In this document: positions 1 through 7,423 of the stretch, in pieces | Position numbering within the stretch: position 1 is the stretch's first letter | Layout of the letters: each line of letters opens with the position of its first letter | Assembly: GCA_035540495.1 (NCBI GenBank) | Contig: DATLGL010000029.1 | Coordinates: 179,801-243,800, forward strand | Reading direction: 5' to 3' | DNA from: DASVEG01 sp035540495 | GTDB lineage: Bacteria; Actinomycetota; Acidimicrobiia; Acidimicrobiales; CADCTF01 | DNA: 64,000 bases | Translations under genes and position numbers: made by a program | The notes under the pieces: generated by a model | Seen by the model: the letters and a program-made list of their open reading frames with translations, nothing else | Database searches by the model: none | Told to the model about the DNA's origin: nothing

Positions 1-55
1 CGACCGGCGACGCCGAACCTACGATATCGCCCGCAACGCCTTCGCCTACCAGTGA
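1..55 (+). CDS. 3' end of an unidentified gene (partial)
   Basis: An open frame enters from the left edge and stops at TGA 53-55. Only 17 codons are visible, ending in the residues YDIARNAFAYQ. That is too short to assign a family. The next gene starts 15 bases downstream on the same strand, so the two are probably co-transcribed. Confidence 0.45.
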   Translation, partial: DRRRRTYDIARNAFAYQ

Positions 56-70
56 GGAGACGGATCCCTC

Positions 71-301
71 GTGGAAATCCGCATCGGAGTGACCCAGACG
101 CCCAGGGAGATCGAGGTCGACCTGGAAGACGGCGACGCCGCCGCCCTGCGCTCGCAGGTCGAGTCGGCCGTCGGGTCGGAGACCGGGATGCTCTGGCTCA
201 CCGACCGCCGGGGCCGCACCGTCGGCGTGCCTGCAGCCAAGATCGCCTACATCGAGATCAGCCCGCAGGAGGAGCGCCGGGTCGGCTTCGCGGTGTCGTG
301 A
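71..301 (+). CDS. DUF3107 family protein
   Basis: This 76-residue protein starts at GTG 71, with a GAGGAG-like ribosome-binding site around 55-60. It begins MEIRIGVTQTPREIEVDLED and has an alternating beta-strand pattern with a conserved KIAYIEI segment near residues 57-63. Sequence and size fit DUF3107, a small actinobacterial family (mycobacterial TB9.4 type) of unknown biochemical role. It has no signal peptide or membrane segment. Its stop overlaps the next start by four bases (GTGA at 298-301), so it is probably translationally coupled to the ATPase pair downstream. Confidence 0.85.
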   Translation: MEIRIGVTQTPREIEVDLEDGDAAALRSQVESAVGSETGMLWLTDRRGRTVGVPAAKIAYIEISPQEERRVGFAVS

Positions 302-1269
302 GCGACTCTTCGCCCGTCGAGCCGGTTGATCTGCTCGACCGGCGGCTGCTGTTCGTCACCGGCAAGGGCGGCGTCGGAAAGACTACGGTCGCCGCTGCGC
401 TCGCCGTGGTCGCCGCTGGTCGTGGCAAGAAGGTGCTCGTGGGCGAGGTCGACGCGAAGGGGAACCTCGCCGACTTCTACTCCGTGCCGCCGACGGAGTT
501 CACGCCACGGGAGGTGCAGCCCAACCTGTGGGCGATGACCCTCGATCCCGAGGAGTCCCTCAAGGAGTACCTCACCCTCCAGCTGAAGCTCCCGATGATG
601 GCTCGCATCGGGCCGCTCGCCCGGATCTTCGAGTTCGTCGCGACCGCAGCGCCCGGGGTGAAGGAGGTGCTGACGGTCGGGAAGTTCCTCTGGGAGACCG
701 ACCGCAAGGACTGGGACCTGGTGATCGTCGACGCCGTCGCCACCGGACACATCGTCGGACAGCTCGGCGCGCCCCAGGCGATCAACGACCTCGTGCACGT
801 CGGGCTCATCCGGAGCCAGACGGACTGGATGGTCGACATCCTCCGCGATCCGGCCCGCACCGGTCTCTGCATCGTCGCGACGCCGGAGGAGATGCCGGTG
901 AACGAGACGATCGAGCTTGCGGCCCGGCTACGTGCCGAGACCGAGGTCGACTTGGCCGCGGTCGTCGTCAACCGCGTGCTTCCCGAGCTGTTCGGGCGGG
1001 GTGAGGAGGAGGTGTTCGAGCGACTGGAGTCACCTGACGGGCGCGCCGCGTTGTCGGGCGTGCTCGGCGTGGCAGCCGATCCGATCGTCGATGCGGCGCG
1101 CCTCGCGGTGACGCTGCGGCGGACGCGAGCCGAGCACCTCGATCGCCTCCGGGCGGAGGTGCCATCGCACCTGCCATTGCTGTTCGTCCCCGAGCTGTTC
1201 CTGCGGGGCCACGGGCTGCGCTCCACGCGACTGGTCGCCGAAGCGCTCGGCGCGGAGCTGGGCTACTGA
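298..1269 (+). CDS. ArsA/Get3-like ATPase, first subunit
   Basis: This 323-residue P-loop ATPase belongs to the anion-transporting ATPase (ArsA/Get3) group. Residues 21-30 read TGKGGVGKTT, a deviant Walker A with the family's signature lysine. A later DAVATGH segment corresponds to the DTAPTGH switch of ArsA/Get3. GTG 298 is chosen because it lies just upstream of the Walker A region and overlaps the preceding stop; the open frame further upstream is the DUF3107 gene read out of frame. The next ATPase starts at 1269, overlapping by one base (TGATG). Paired ATPases of this kind occur in mycobacteria (Rv3679-Rv3680, described as Get3-like BagA/BagB). The substrate here is unknown. Confidence 0.85.
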   Translation: MSDSSPVEPVDLLDRRLLFVTGKGGVGKTTVAAALAVVAAGRGKKVLVGEVDAKGNLADFYSVPPTEFTPREVQPNLWAMTLDPEESLKEYLTLQLKLPMMARIGPLARIFEFVATAAPGVKEVLTVGKFLWETDRKDWDLVIVDAVATGHIVGQLGAPQAINDLVHVGLIRSQTDWMVDILRDPARTGLCIVATPEEMPVNETIELAARLRAETEVDLAAVVVNRVLPELFGRGEEEVFERLESPDGRAALSGVLGVAADPIVDAARLAVTLRRTRAEHLDRLRAEVPSHLPLLFVPELFLRGHGLRSTRLVAEALGAELGY

Positions 1270-2408
1270 TGGAGAAGCTGTTCGCGGGCCGCGAGGTCGT
1301 GATCTTCTGCGGCTCGGGCGGCGTCGGCAAGACGACGACCGCTGCTGCCGCGGCAGCGACAGTGGCCGTGCGCCAGGGCGGCAAGGTGCTGGTTCTGACG
1401 GTCGATCCGGCGAAGCGGCTCGCGAACGCCCTCGGGTTGGCCGGCTTCGGGAACACCGAGACGCAGGTGCCCCCGGCTGCCTTCGCCGCCGCCGGGGTGA
1501 AGCCGCGAGGTGAGCTGTGGGCGGCGATGCTCGACACGAAGGAGTCGTGGGACAACCTCGTCCGCCGCGACGCTCCTGACGCCGAGACCGCTCGCCGCAT
1601 TCTCGAGAACCCGCTCTACCAGAACATCTCCGGCAAGTTCGTCCAGAGCCACGACTACATCGCGATGGAGCGGCTGTACGACCTGTACAGCGCGGGCACG
1701 TACGACCTGATCGTCATCGACACGCCGCCGACCCGGAACGCCATCGACTTCATCGAGGCGCCCCAGCGGATGGCCGACTTCTTCTCGTCGCGCTTCCTCC
1801 GGCTGCTCATCGCTCCCGCCCGTTCGAAGGTCATCAACTTCGCGACGCGGCCCTTCTACCAAGTCGCCGACCGGATCCTCGGCACGCAGTTCCTGCAGGA
1901 CATCGCGGAGTTCTTCATCCTCTTCCAGTCGATGTACGAGGGCTTCGTGCGCCGCGCGCGCGAGGTCGAGACGCTGCTGCACAACCGGCGCACGAGCTTC
2001 GTCGTCGTCACCACGCTCGAACCGGCGCCGGCCGCGGAGGCCGAGTTCTTCGTGCGTGCGCTCACCGATCGCAAGTTCCACCTCGGCGCGGTCATCTTCA
2101 ACAAGGTGCTGCCGTCCTACCTGCTCGGTACTGAGTCGGTCGACGGGGCAAAGCGCCTGTGCGAGACCTCGGGGGAACTGGCGGCGTCGTTGCCGTCGCT
2201 CGGTGAGCCCGCGCAGGTCGAGCGGGTGTTACGCGAGGTGGGGGAGAGCTTCCTCCGCTTCCACGTCGTGGCCGAGCGGGAGGCGGAGCAGCGCGGCGAC
2301 CTCGCCAACGCGGCCGAGGAACTCGCGTCGGTGCCGTACTTCGACACCGACATCCACGACCTCGCGGGGCTGTTGCGTTTGGGCGAGGCGATCTTCGCGA
2401 ACGGCTGA
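1269..2408 (+). CDS. ArsA/Get3-like ATPase, second subunit
   Basis: This 379-residue partner of the preceding ATPase carries CGSGGVGKTT near residues 14-23. The ArsA-type lysine after the first glycine is replaced by serine. The segment DTPPTRNAIDFIEAP matches the switch region of the family, and DPAKRLANALG follows the first strand. Overlapping start and stop codons imply a fixed ratio with subunit one, and by analogy with BagA/BagB the two probably form a heteromeric complex in the cytoplasm. Because the signature lysine normally contacts the partner's nucleotide, this subunit may be structurally or regulatorily specialised. That is inference. Confidence 0.85.
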   Translation: MEKLFAGREVVIFCGSGGVGKTTTAAAAAATVAVRQGGKVLVLTVDPAKRLANALGLAGFGNTETQVPPAAFAAAGVKPRGELWAAMLDTKESWDNLVRRDAPDAETARRILENPLYQNISGKFVQSHDYIAMERLYDLYSAGTYDLIVIDTPPTRNAIDFIEAPQRMADFFSSRFLRLLIAPARSKVINFATRPFYQVADRILGTQFLQDIAEFFILFQSMYEGFVRRAREVETLLHNRRTSFVVVTTLEPAPAAEAEFFVRALTDRKFHLGAVIFNKVLPSYLLGTESVDGAKRLCETSGELAASLPSLGEPAQVERVLREVGESFLRFHVVAEREAEQRGDLANAAEELASVPYFDTDIHDLAGLLRLGEAIFANG

Positions 2409-2436
2409 ATCGCGGCCCGGATCACCTGGCATTCTT

Positions 2437-2463
2437 AGTGCGTGAGCCCCCCGCTCACGCACT
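2437..2463 (+). terminator. Hairpin terminator after the ATPase pair
   Basis: A perfect 11-bp stem (AGTGCGTGAGC at 2437-2447, complement at 2453-2463) closes a five-C loop, 28 bases after the stop of the second ATPase. It is not followed by a clear T run, as is common in high-GC actinobacteria. Confidence 0.65.
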
Positions 2464-2485
2464 GATCAGCGGATGGTCCTGCCGA

Positions 2486-2617
2486 CTACGACTGGACCGA
2501 GGCGAAGCCCATGATCGGCGGCGTCATCGACACGGTCCGGTTGTCACCCAGGTACTCGGCGTCGCCGAACACCATCACGCGGCCGTTGCTGTCGGCGAGT
2601 CAGTGGCGGTAGGCGCC
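2486..2617 (-). pseudogene. Decayed C-terminal fragment of a GYW/DGG-repeat secreted protein
   Basis: Read on the minus strand, this stretch gives LADSNGRVMVFGDAEYLGD and then, after a short gap, PPIMGFASVQS followed by TAG at 2486-2488. It aligns with the last repeat of the neighbouring 1235-residue protein (VADQNGKVVPFGDARFLGD ... APMVAFAAVQPKP). Just upstream is an in-frame TGA (2600-2602), where the family has TGG (Trp), preceded by GAYRH instead of GYW. No start, signal peptide or further repeats are present. It looks like the tail of a duplicated paralogue lying beyond the terminator of the intact gene. Confidence 0.6.
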
Positions 2618-2621
2618 GAAA

Positions 2622-2654
2622 ATGAAACAAGGGCCCTTTCGGGCCCCTGTTCCA
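2622..2654 (-). terminator. Terminator of the RTX/repeat protein gene
   Basis: On the minus strand a 10-bp stem (ACAGGGGCCC / GGGCCCTTGT, one G-T wobble) with a GAAA loop is followed by TTCATTTT. This is a classical intrinsic terminator about 40 bases beyond the stop codon at 2694. Confidence 0.75.
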
Positions 2655-2693
2655 TGATCCGTCTCGTGTCAGCCGGTCGCCCGGCCGAGCCGG

Positions 2694-5600
2694 CTACGGC
2701 TTCGGCTGGACCGCCGCGAACGCGACCATCGGTGCGTTCTTCGGCGCCGCGCTGCGATCACCGAGGAAGCGGGCGTCGCCGAACGGAACGACCTTGCCGT
2801 TCTGGTCAGCGACCCAGTAGCCCTTGCCGGTGGGCGTGTCGCTCATACCGATGACGGTGGTCACGCCCGAGTTCGCAGCGGACCCATAGAACGCGATGTC
2901 GCCGAAGGTGAACACGCCGCCATCACGGGCGACGAGCCAGTAGCCCTTGTCGCCCGCAGCCGGAGCCATGTCGAACACCGGCTGGTTGAGCTTGCGGTCA
3001 CCGGTCGAGCCGAAGAACGGGGCGTTGAAGGTGAACACGCCGCCATCCTGCGCCACGAGCCAGTAGCCGTCGCCCTTCTCGGTCACGGCCATGCCGACCA
3101 TCGGTGCGTTGAGCTTCTTGTCACCGGTGGAGCCGAAGAACCTGGCATCGCCGAAGGTGAAGATGCCGCCGTCGGCTGCGTACAGCCAGTAGCCGTTGCC
3201 GCTCGGAGTCGACTCCATGCCGAGCACCGGGGCGTTGAGCTTCTTGTCGCCCATCGACCCCCAGAACTTGGCGTCGCCGAACGTGAAGACGCCGCCGTCA
3301 CGAGCAACGAGCCAGTACCCGGTGCCGCCCGGCATGTAGGCGATGCCGATGATCGGCTGGTTCAGCTTCTTGTCGCCCAGCGAGCCCTTGAACTGCGCGG
3401 TGCCGTAGTTGAAGATGCCGCCGTCGCCGCCGACCAGGACGTAGCCCTGGTCTTGCGCTGCCTCGGCCGGTGGCGGCGTCGGCGTGCCTCCGCCGGTCGA
3501 CGTCGCGCCAAGCGTCTGCTCCATGTTCAGCAGCGTGTCCTCGCCGACCGGGATCGACGGACGGCCGCGGTAGTCGACGGTGTCGGTGCCGCTTTCGCCG
3601 TTGAGAACGTCGTTCCCGTTGAACGTCGCGTCCTGGTCGAAGCGGTCGTTGCCGCTGCCGCCGAGCTCGATGTCGTCGCCACCGCGCCCGGCGAGAACGT
3701 CGTCACCGGCGAGGCCGAACAGCTGGTTGGCGCCGCTGTTGCCCTCGAGGTTGTCGTTGCCGGAGCCACCGACGATGTTCTCGACGTCGGTGAGAACGTT
3801 GTCGCCTTCGGCGGGCGTGTCGCCCGCGGCGGGCGTGCCATCGTTGGCGACGCCGTTGAGGCTGACGTTGACGCCGGTGGTGCGCGCCGCGTACGACACG
3901 GTGTCGACGCCGTCTCCGCCGCTGATTACGTCGGCACCAAGGCCGCCGTCGAGGGTGTCGTTGCCGGGGCCGCCGACGAGCACGTTCGCGTTCTGGTTGC
4001 CGACGAGCGAGTCGTTGCCGCTGCCGCCGGTCACGTTTTCGACCGTGTTCTGGATGGTGTCGGTGCCAGCGCCCTGCGTGTTCTGCGGGTCTGTCGTGGC
4101 GAGCGACACGCTCACGGCTGCGGTGATGTCGGCGTAGCTGACGGTGTCGTAGCCGTCACCACCGTTGAGGGTGTCGTCGCCGGCGCCCGGGAGCAGCGTG
4201 TCGTTGCCCCCCGCACCGGCGAGCGTGTCGTTTCCGCCGCGACCGGTGAGGATGTTCGCGCCACCATCGCCGGTGAGGCTGTCGTTTCCGGGCGACCCCG
4301 CGACGTTCTCGACGGCGTTCAGATCGTCGGCGCCGTGGCCTGAGACCTCGCTGCCGCCGACTCCTGGAGCGAGGTTGACCGTTACCCCAGACGCAGCGCC
4401 GTAGTCGGCCGTATCGGACCCGGGGCCGCCGTTGAGGACGTCGGTTCCGGGTCCCGAGAACAGCGTGTCGTCACCTGCGTCGCCGTTGAGTGTCGAACCG
4501 CCGGGTGCGGGTGTGAGGAAATCGTTGCCCGCGCCGCCGGTGACGGTCTCGACGTCTGCTTCGACGGTGTCGCCCTCACCGGCCTCTCCGTCGTTGGCCG
4601 ATCCGACTCCGACGGTGACGGTGACCGGTGCCGTGCGGCCAGCGTAGCTAACGGTGTCGGTGCCGGCGTTGCCTTCGAGTCGGTCGGCGCCGTTCGCGGC
4701 GGCGCCTTGGTGCAGCGTGTCGTTCCCGGCTCCGCCCTCCTCGCGGTCGTTCCCTGCGCCGCCGTTCAGCGTGTCGTCGCCATCGCCGCCGTACAGCGTG
4801 TCGTTGCCGTCGCCACCGTTGAGGGCGTCGTTCTGGAAGCCGCCGCTCAGGATGTCGTCGCCTGCGTCGCCGTGGAGGATGTCGTTGCCGTCGAAGTCGG
4901 TGTTCGTTTCGGCGTTGCTCTTGCCGCCGGATAGCTCGTCGTCACCGCCTCCGCCCCAGATCTCATTTGCGGTCGCGCTTCCGAGAGCGTTCACCTCTGG
5001 GTGGCCGAAGATCACATCGTTCCCAGAGCCGCCTTTGGCGTTCTCCGTGTTGACGTTGTCGCCTTCACTGGAGGTGGCGATGATCTCTCCGTCGTTGCTG
5101 GCTCCGTCCCCAAGGGTGATCTCCAACCGGCCGCTTCGGCTCGAGTAGTCGACAGTGTCGACGCCCGCCCCGCCGACGATGACGTCGTGGTTGTCCATGG
5201 CAGCGGTGGCATTCTGGACGAAGGTGTCGTTGCCGTCTCCGCCGTATTCGGTGTCGTCCCCTGATCCCCCGTTCAGCGTGTCGTCGCCGGCGGACGTCTC
5301 GGTAGCTGAGCCCTTCTCGCTCGGACCGCGCTCGTCAAGGGTGTCGCTGTCGGCACCACCGTACAGTTCGTCGTTGCCGGCGTCGCCGTCGAGCGTGTCC
5401 CTGCCGTCCTCGCCGTAGAGCCTGTCGTTGCCGGCTCCGCCGCTGATCGTGTCGTCGCCGGCCCCGCCGGACAGGTCGCGGTCGTTGCCTGCGCCGCCGC
5501 CGATGACGTCATCGCCTGCTCCGCCCGAGATCTTGTCGTCCCCGTCGCCGCCCTGGAGGCCGAGCGGCGTGCCGCCTGGGTGCGCGGCGTTGTCGGAGCC

Positions 5601-6401
5601 ACCGCGGCCTTCGATTGCGTCGTCACCGGCACCGCCGTCGATGGCGTCGTTGCCGGTTCCGCCGTACAGCTCGTCGTTGCCGGCCCCGCCGGCGATCCGC
5701 TGGCCGCTCTCCTTGTTGGTGCCGGTGATCACGTCGACGCCGTCGCCGCCCTCGATCACCAGCGAGGTGTACGTGCTGAAGTCTGCGACGTCTTGGCCCG
5801 TCAGCGTGTCGTCCCCGCCACCGAGGACGATGTTCACCGTCTCGACCGCGGTGATGGTGGAGACGTCGGCGTCACCGTCGCCCGACAGATCGATCGCACC
5901 GCCCGTGACGATGCGCTTGCTGTCCGGATTCACGAGCGAGTCTGAACCGATCACGCGAAGCGTGTCGTTGTTCTGCCCGGGGTCGTTGTCCAGCGTGATC
6001 TCGAACTTGATCTCGGTCTCCGGTGCGAGGAACCTGGAGAACGGACCGTTGCGCTCGTCGATCTCGAAGGTCGTGCTGCCGACGAGCGTCTGCGCGGCCG
6101 TTGTGAGCGCAACGCTGAACTTCGTGACGTTGTCGATGCGAGCGTCGGCGCATTGCTCGGACCCGCCTGCGTCGCGGACGTAGATCTGCGATCCCTCGCG
6201 GTAGACGCCGACGGTCGCCGGCTCCGTCAGGATCTCGATCTTGACCTCGGCTGCCGCGACGCGGTCGCACGATACCGTCTCGGCGGCAGCGCTCACCGGT
6301 AGCGCGCCGAACAGCACGAGCCCGAGAGCAAGAGAGATGGTGGTGAGGATCGAGATCGCGCGGCGATCGCGTCCGAGCATTGACAGTCGTACGGACGTCA
6401 C
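2694..6401 (-). CDS. Secreted RTX calcium-binding repeat protein with C-terminal six-repeat propeller-like domain
   Basis: This 1235-residue exported protein has an n-region with several arginines, a hydrophobic core near residues 17-36 and a likely signal-peptidase site after ALPVSAAA. Residues 41-190 form a non-repetitive domain. Residues about 190-960 are packed with RTX nonapeptides (GGxGNDxLxG type) interspersed with recurring DTVSYA...VENV.GG.GND modules, which in known families bind calcium in parallel beta-rolls. A proline-rich linker leads to six repeats of about 42 residues (986-1235) with the pattern GYW-DGGVFTFGDA-FFGS-LN-P. GTG 6401 has a GAAAGGGG ribosome-binding site; ATG 6380 is an alternative. 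It is probably a surface-attached or matrix protein. No catalytic motif is visible. Confidence 0.85.
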   Translation of the reverse strand: MTSVRLSMLGRDRRAISILTTISLALGLVLFGALPVSAAAETVSCDRVAAAEVKIEILTEPATVGVYREGSQIYVRDAGGSEQCADARIDNVTKFSVALTTAAQTLVGSTTFEIDERNGPFSRFLAPETEIKFEITLDNDPGQNNDTLRVIGSDSLVNPDSKRIVTGGAIDLSGDGDADVSTITAVETVNIVLGGGDDTLTGQDVADFSTYTSLVIEGGDGVDVITGTNKESGQRIAGGAGNDELYGGTGNDAIDGGAGDDAIEGRGGSDNAAHPGGTPLGLQGGDGDDKISGGAGDDVIGGGAGNDRDLSGGAGDDTISGGAGNDRLYGEDGRDTLDGDAGNDELYGGADSDTLDERGPSEKGSATETSAGDDTLNGGSGDDTEYGGDGNDTFVQNATAAMDNHDVIVGGAGVDTVDYSSRSGRLEITLGDGASNDGEIIATSSEGDNVNTENAKGGSGNDVIFGHPEVNALGSATANEIWGGGGDDELSGGKSNAETNTDFDGNDILHGDAGDDILSGGFQNDALNGGDGNDTLYGGDGDDTLNGGAGNDREEGGAGNDTLHQGAAANGADRLEGNAGTDTVSYAGRTAPVTVTVGVGSANDGEAGEGDTVEADVETVTGGAGNDFLTPAPGGSTLNGDAGDDTLFSGPGTDVLNGGPGSDTADYGAASGVTVNLAPGVGGSEVSGHGADDLNAVENVAGSPGNDSLTGDGGANILTGRGGNDTLAGAGGNDTLLPGAGDDTLNGGDGYDTVSYADITAAVSVSLATTDPQNTQGAGTDTIQNTVENVTGGSGNDSLVGNQNANVLVGGPGNDTLDGGLGADVISGGDGVDTVSYAARTTGVNVSLNGVANDGTPAAGDTPAEGDNVLTDVENIVGGSGNDNLEGNSGANQLFGLAGDDVLAGRGGDDIELGGSGNDRFDQDATFNGNDVLNGESGTDTVDYRGRPSIPVGEDTLLNMEQTLGATSTGGGTPTPPPAEAAQDQGYVLVGGDGGIFNYGTAQFKGSLGDKKLNQPIIGIAYMPGGTGYWLVARDGGVFTFGDAKFWGSMGDKKLNAPVLGMESTPSGNGYWLYAADGGIFTFGDARFFGSTGDKKLNAPMVGMAVTEKGDGYWLVAQDGGVFTFNAPFFGSTGDRKLNQPVFDMAPAAGDKGYWLVARDGGVFTFGDIAFYGSAANSGVTTVIGMSDTPTGKGYWVADQNGKVVPFGDARFLGDRSAAPKNAPMVAFAAVQPKP

Positions 6402-6518
6402 GTCCGAGACCCCTTTCCGGGCATGCAGGTTCCCCCGTGATGTGGACCGGCTCAGAGACGTACACCTCCGAACCGTCTAGCTACAACGCGAAACGGTACC
6501 GGCGATTACAGGAACCCG

Positions 6519-6524
6519 TACGAT
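6519..6524 (+). promoter_or_regulatory. Candidate -10 element for the PHP phosphatase operon
   Basis: TACGAT fits the actinobacterial TANNNT -10 pattern and lies 11 bases before GTG 6536. Transcription would begin with almost no leader. Confidence 0.35.
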
Positions 6525-6535
6525 TTCGCTCCGGC

Positions 6536-7423
6536 GTGCTCGACTACCACCTCCACCTCTGGCCGCACGGCGAACGACATCGCACGCCGACCCTCGAGGA
6601 GCTCGCCGCCTACTGCGAGGCGGCGCAGGCCGAGGGGATCGAGGAGATCGCCCTGACCGAGCACCTCTTCCGGTTCGCGCAGGCGGACGGCCCCCTCAGC
6701 GGCCATTGGAGCGACGCCGACGACGATCCCCGCCTTGAGCAGCAGGCTGCCGACTACTGGCGAGAGCACAACGGCGCCGACCTCGACGAGTACGTGGAGA
6801 CGGTGTTGGAAGCCAAGGCAGCCGGGCTCCCGGTGGTCTTGGGCCTCGAGGTCGACTTCTACCCGCACCGGATGGACAAGGTTCGATCTCTACTCGAGGG
6901 TTACCCCTTCGACGTCCTCCTCGGCAGCGTGCACTGGATCGGAGCGTGGCTCTTCGACGTGCTCGAGTCGGCGGTCGCCCAGGACGAGTGGTCGAACCGC
7001 GGCGTGGATCACGCGTGGGACGCCTACGTCAGAGCGCTCGAGGAGCTCGCCGGCACCGGCGTCGTCGACGTCCTCGCCCATCCCGACTTGTGCAAAGTCG
7101 CGGCGAGGTGGCCGTCGAGCGGATCGTTCGTCGACGAGTGCCACGACCGGATCGCGGACGCCGCTGCCCGGGCTGGCATCGCCGCCGAGGTCAGCAGCGC
7201 CGGGTGGCGGAAGCCGTGTGACGAGGCGTATCCCGCTCCGTCTCTGCTGACCAAGTTCCGCGCTCGCGGCGTCCCGATCACGACGGCCTCCGACGCCCAC
7301 TCGCTCGACCTCGTCGCGTACCGAGCCGCCGACCTCCGCCCGTACGTCGTGGCGGCGGGCTATGACGAGGTGGTGGCCTTCCGCCGACGCCAGCCGCACC
7401 GCCTCCCTCTGGCAGGCGCATGA
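6536..7423 (+). CDS. PHP-domain phosphatase, histidinol-phosphatase-like
   Basis: This 295-residue protein belongs to the PHP metal-dependent hydrolases. The mature start MLDYHLHLWPHG supplies the HxH metal motif (H5, H7). Further ligands are TEHLF near residue 42, GSVHW, LAHPDL and the C-terminal TASDAHSLD. This order matches HisJ/HisK-type histidinol phosphatases (histidine biosynthesis), although related PHP proteins act on other phosphoesters and no other his gene is nearby. GTG 6536 is chosen because the motif should sit at the extreme N-terminus; the open frame extends upstream without homology. Its stop overlaps the next start as ATGA at 7420-7423. Confidence 0.75.
   Translation: MLDYHLHLWPHGERHRTPTLEELAAYCEAAQAEGIEEIALTEHLFRFAQADGPLSGHWSDADDDPRLEQQAADYWREHNGADLDEYVETVLEAKAAGLPVVLGLEVDFYPHRMDKVRSLLEGYPFDVLLGSVHWIGAWLFDVLESAVAQDEWSNRGVDHAWDAYVRALEELAGTGVVDVLAHPDLCKVAARWPSSGSFVDECHDRIADAAARAGIAAEVSSAGWRKPCDEAYPAPSLLTKFRARGVPITTASDAHSLDLVAYRAADLRPYVVAAGYDEVVAFRRRQPHRLPLAGA

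Noticed and set aside
2600..2602. Selenocysteine or read-through TGA in the repeat fragment
   Set aside because: No other blades, no start and altered residues around it indicate decay instead.
2694..5800. CRISPR-like periodic repeats
   Set aside because: The periodicity is 27-nt RTX codon repeats within a coding sequence, with no conserved repeat-spacer structure.
3453..6183. Long plus-strand frames opposite the RTX gene, including valine-rich repeats
   Set aside because: They are the antisense image of the GGxGNDxLxG coding repeats, with shadow-frame composition; the minus strand has the signal peptide, domain pattern and terminator.
6402..6500. Possible c-di-AMP riboswitch upstream of the RTX gene
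   Set aside because: GGGGGAACC and CCGGAAAGGGG tracts are suggestive, but the GGGGTGAAT and terminal motifs of that class are not seen. Covariance-model search would decide.
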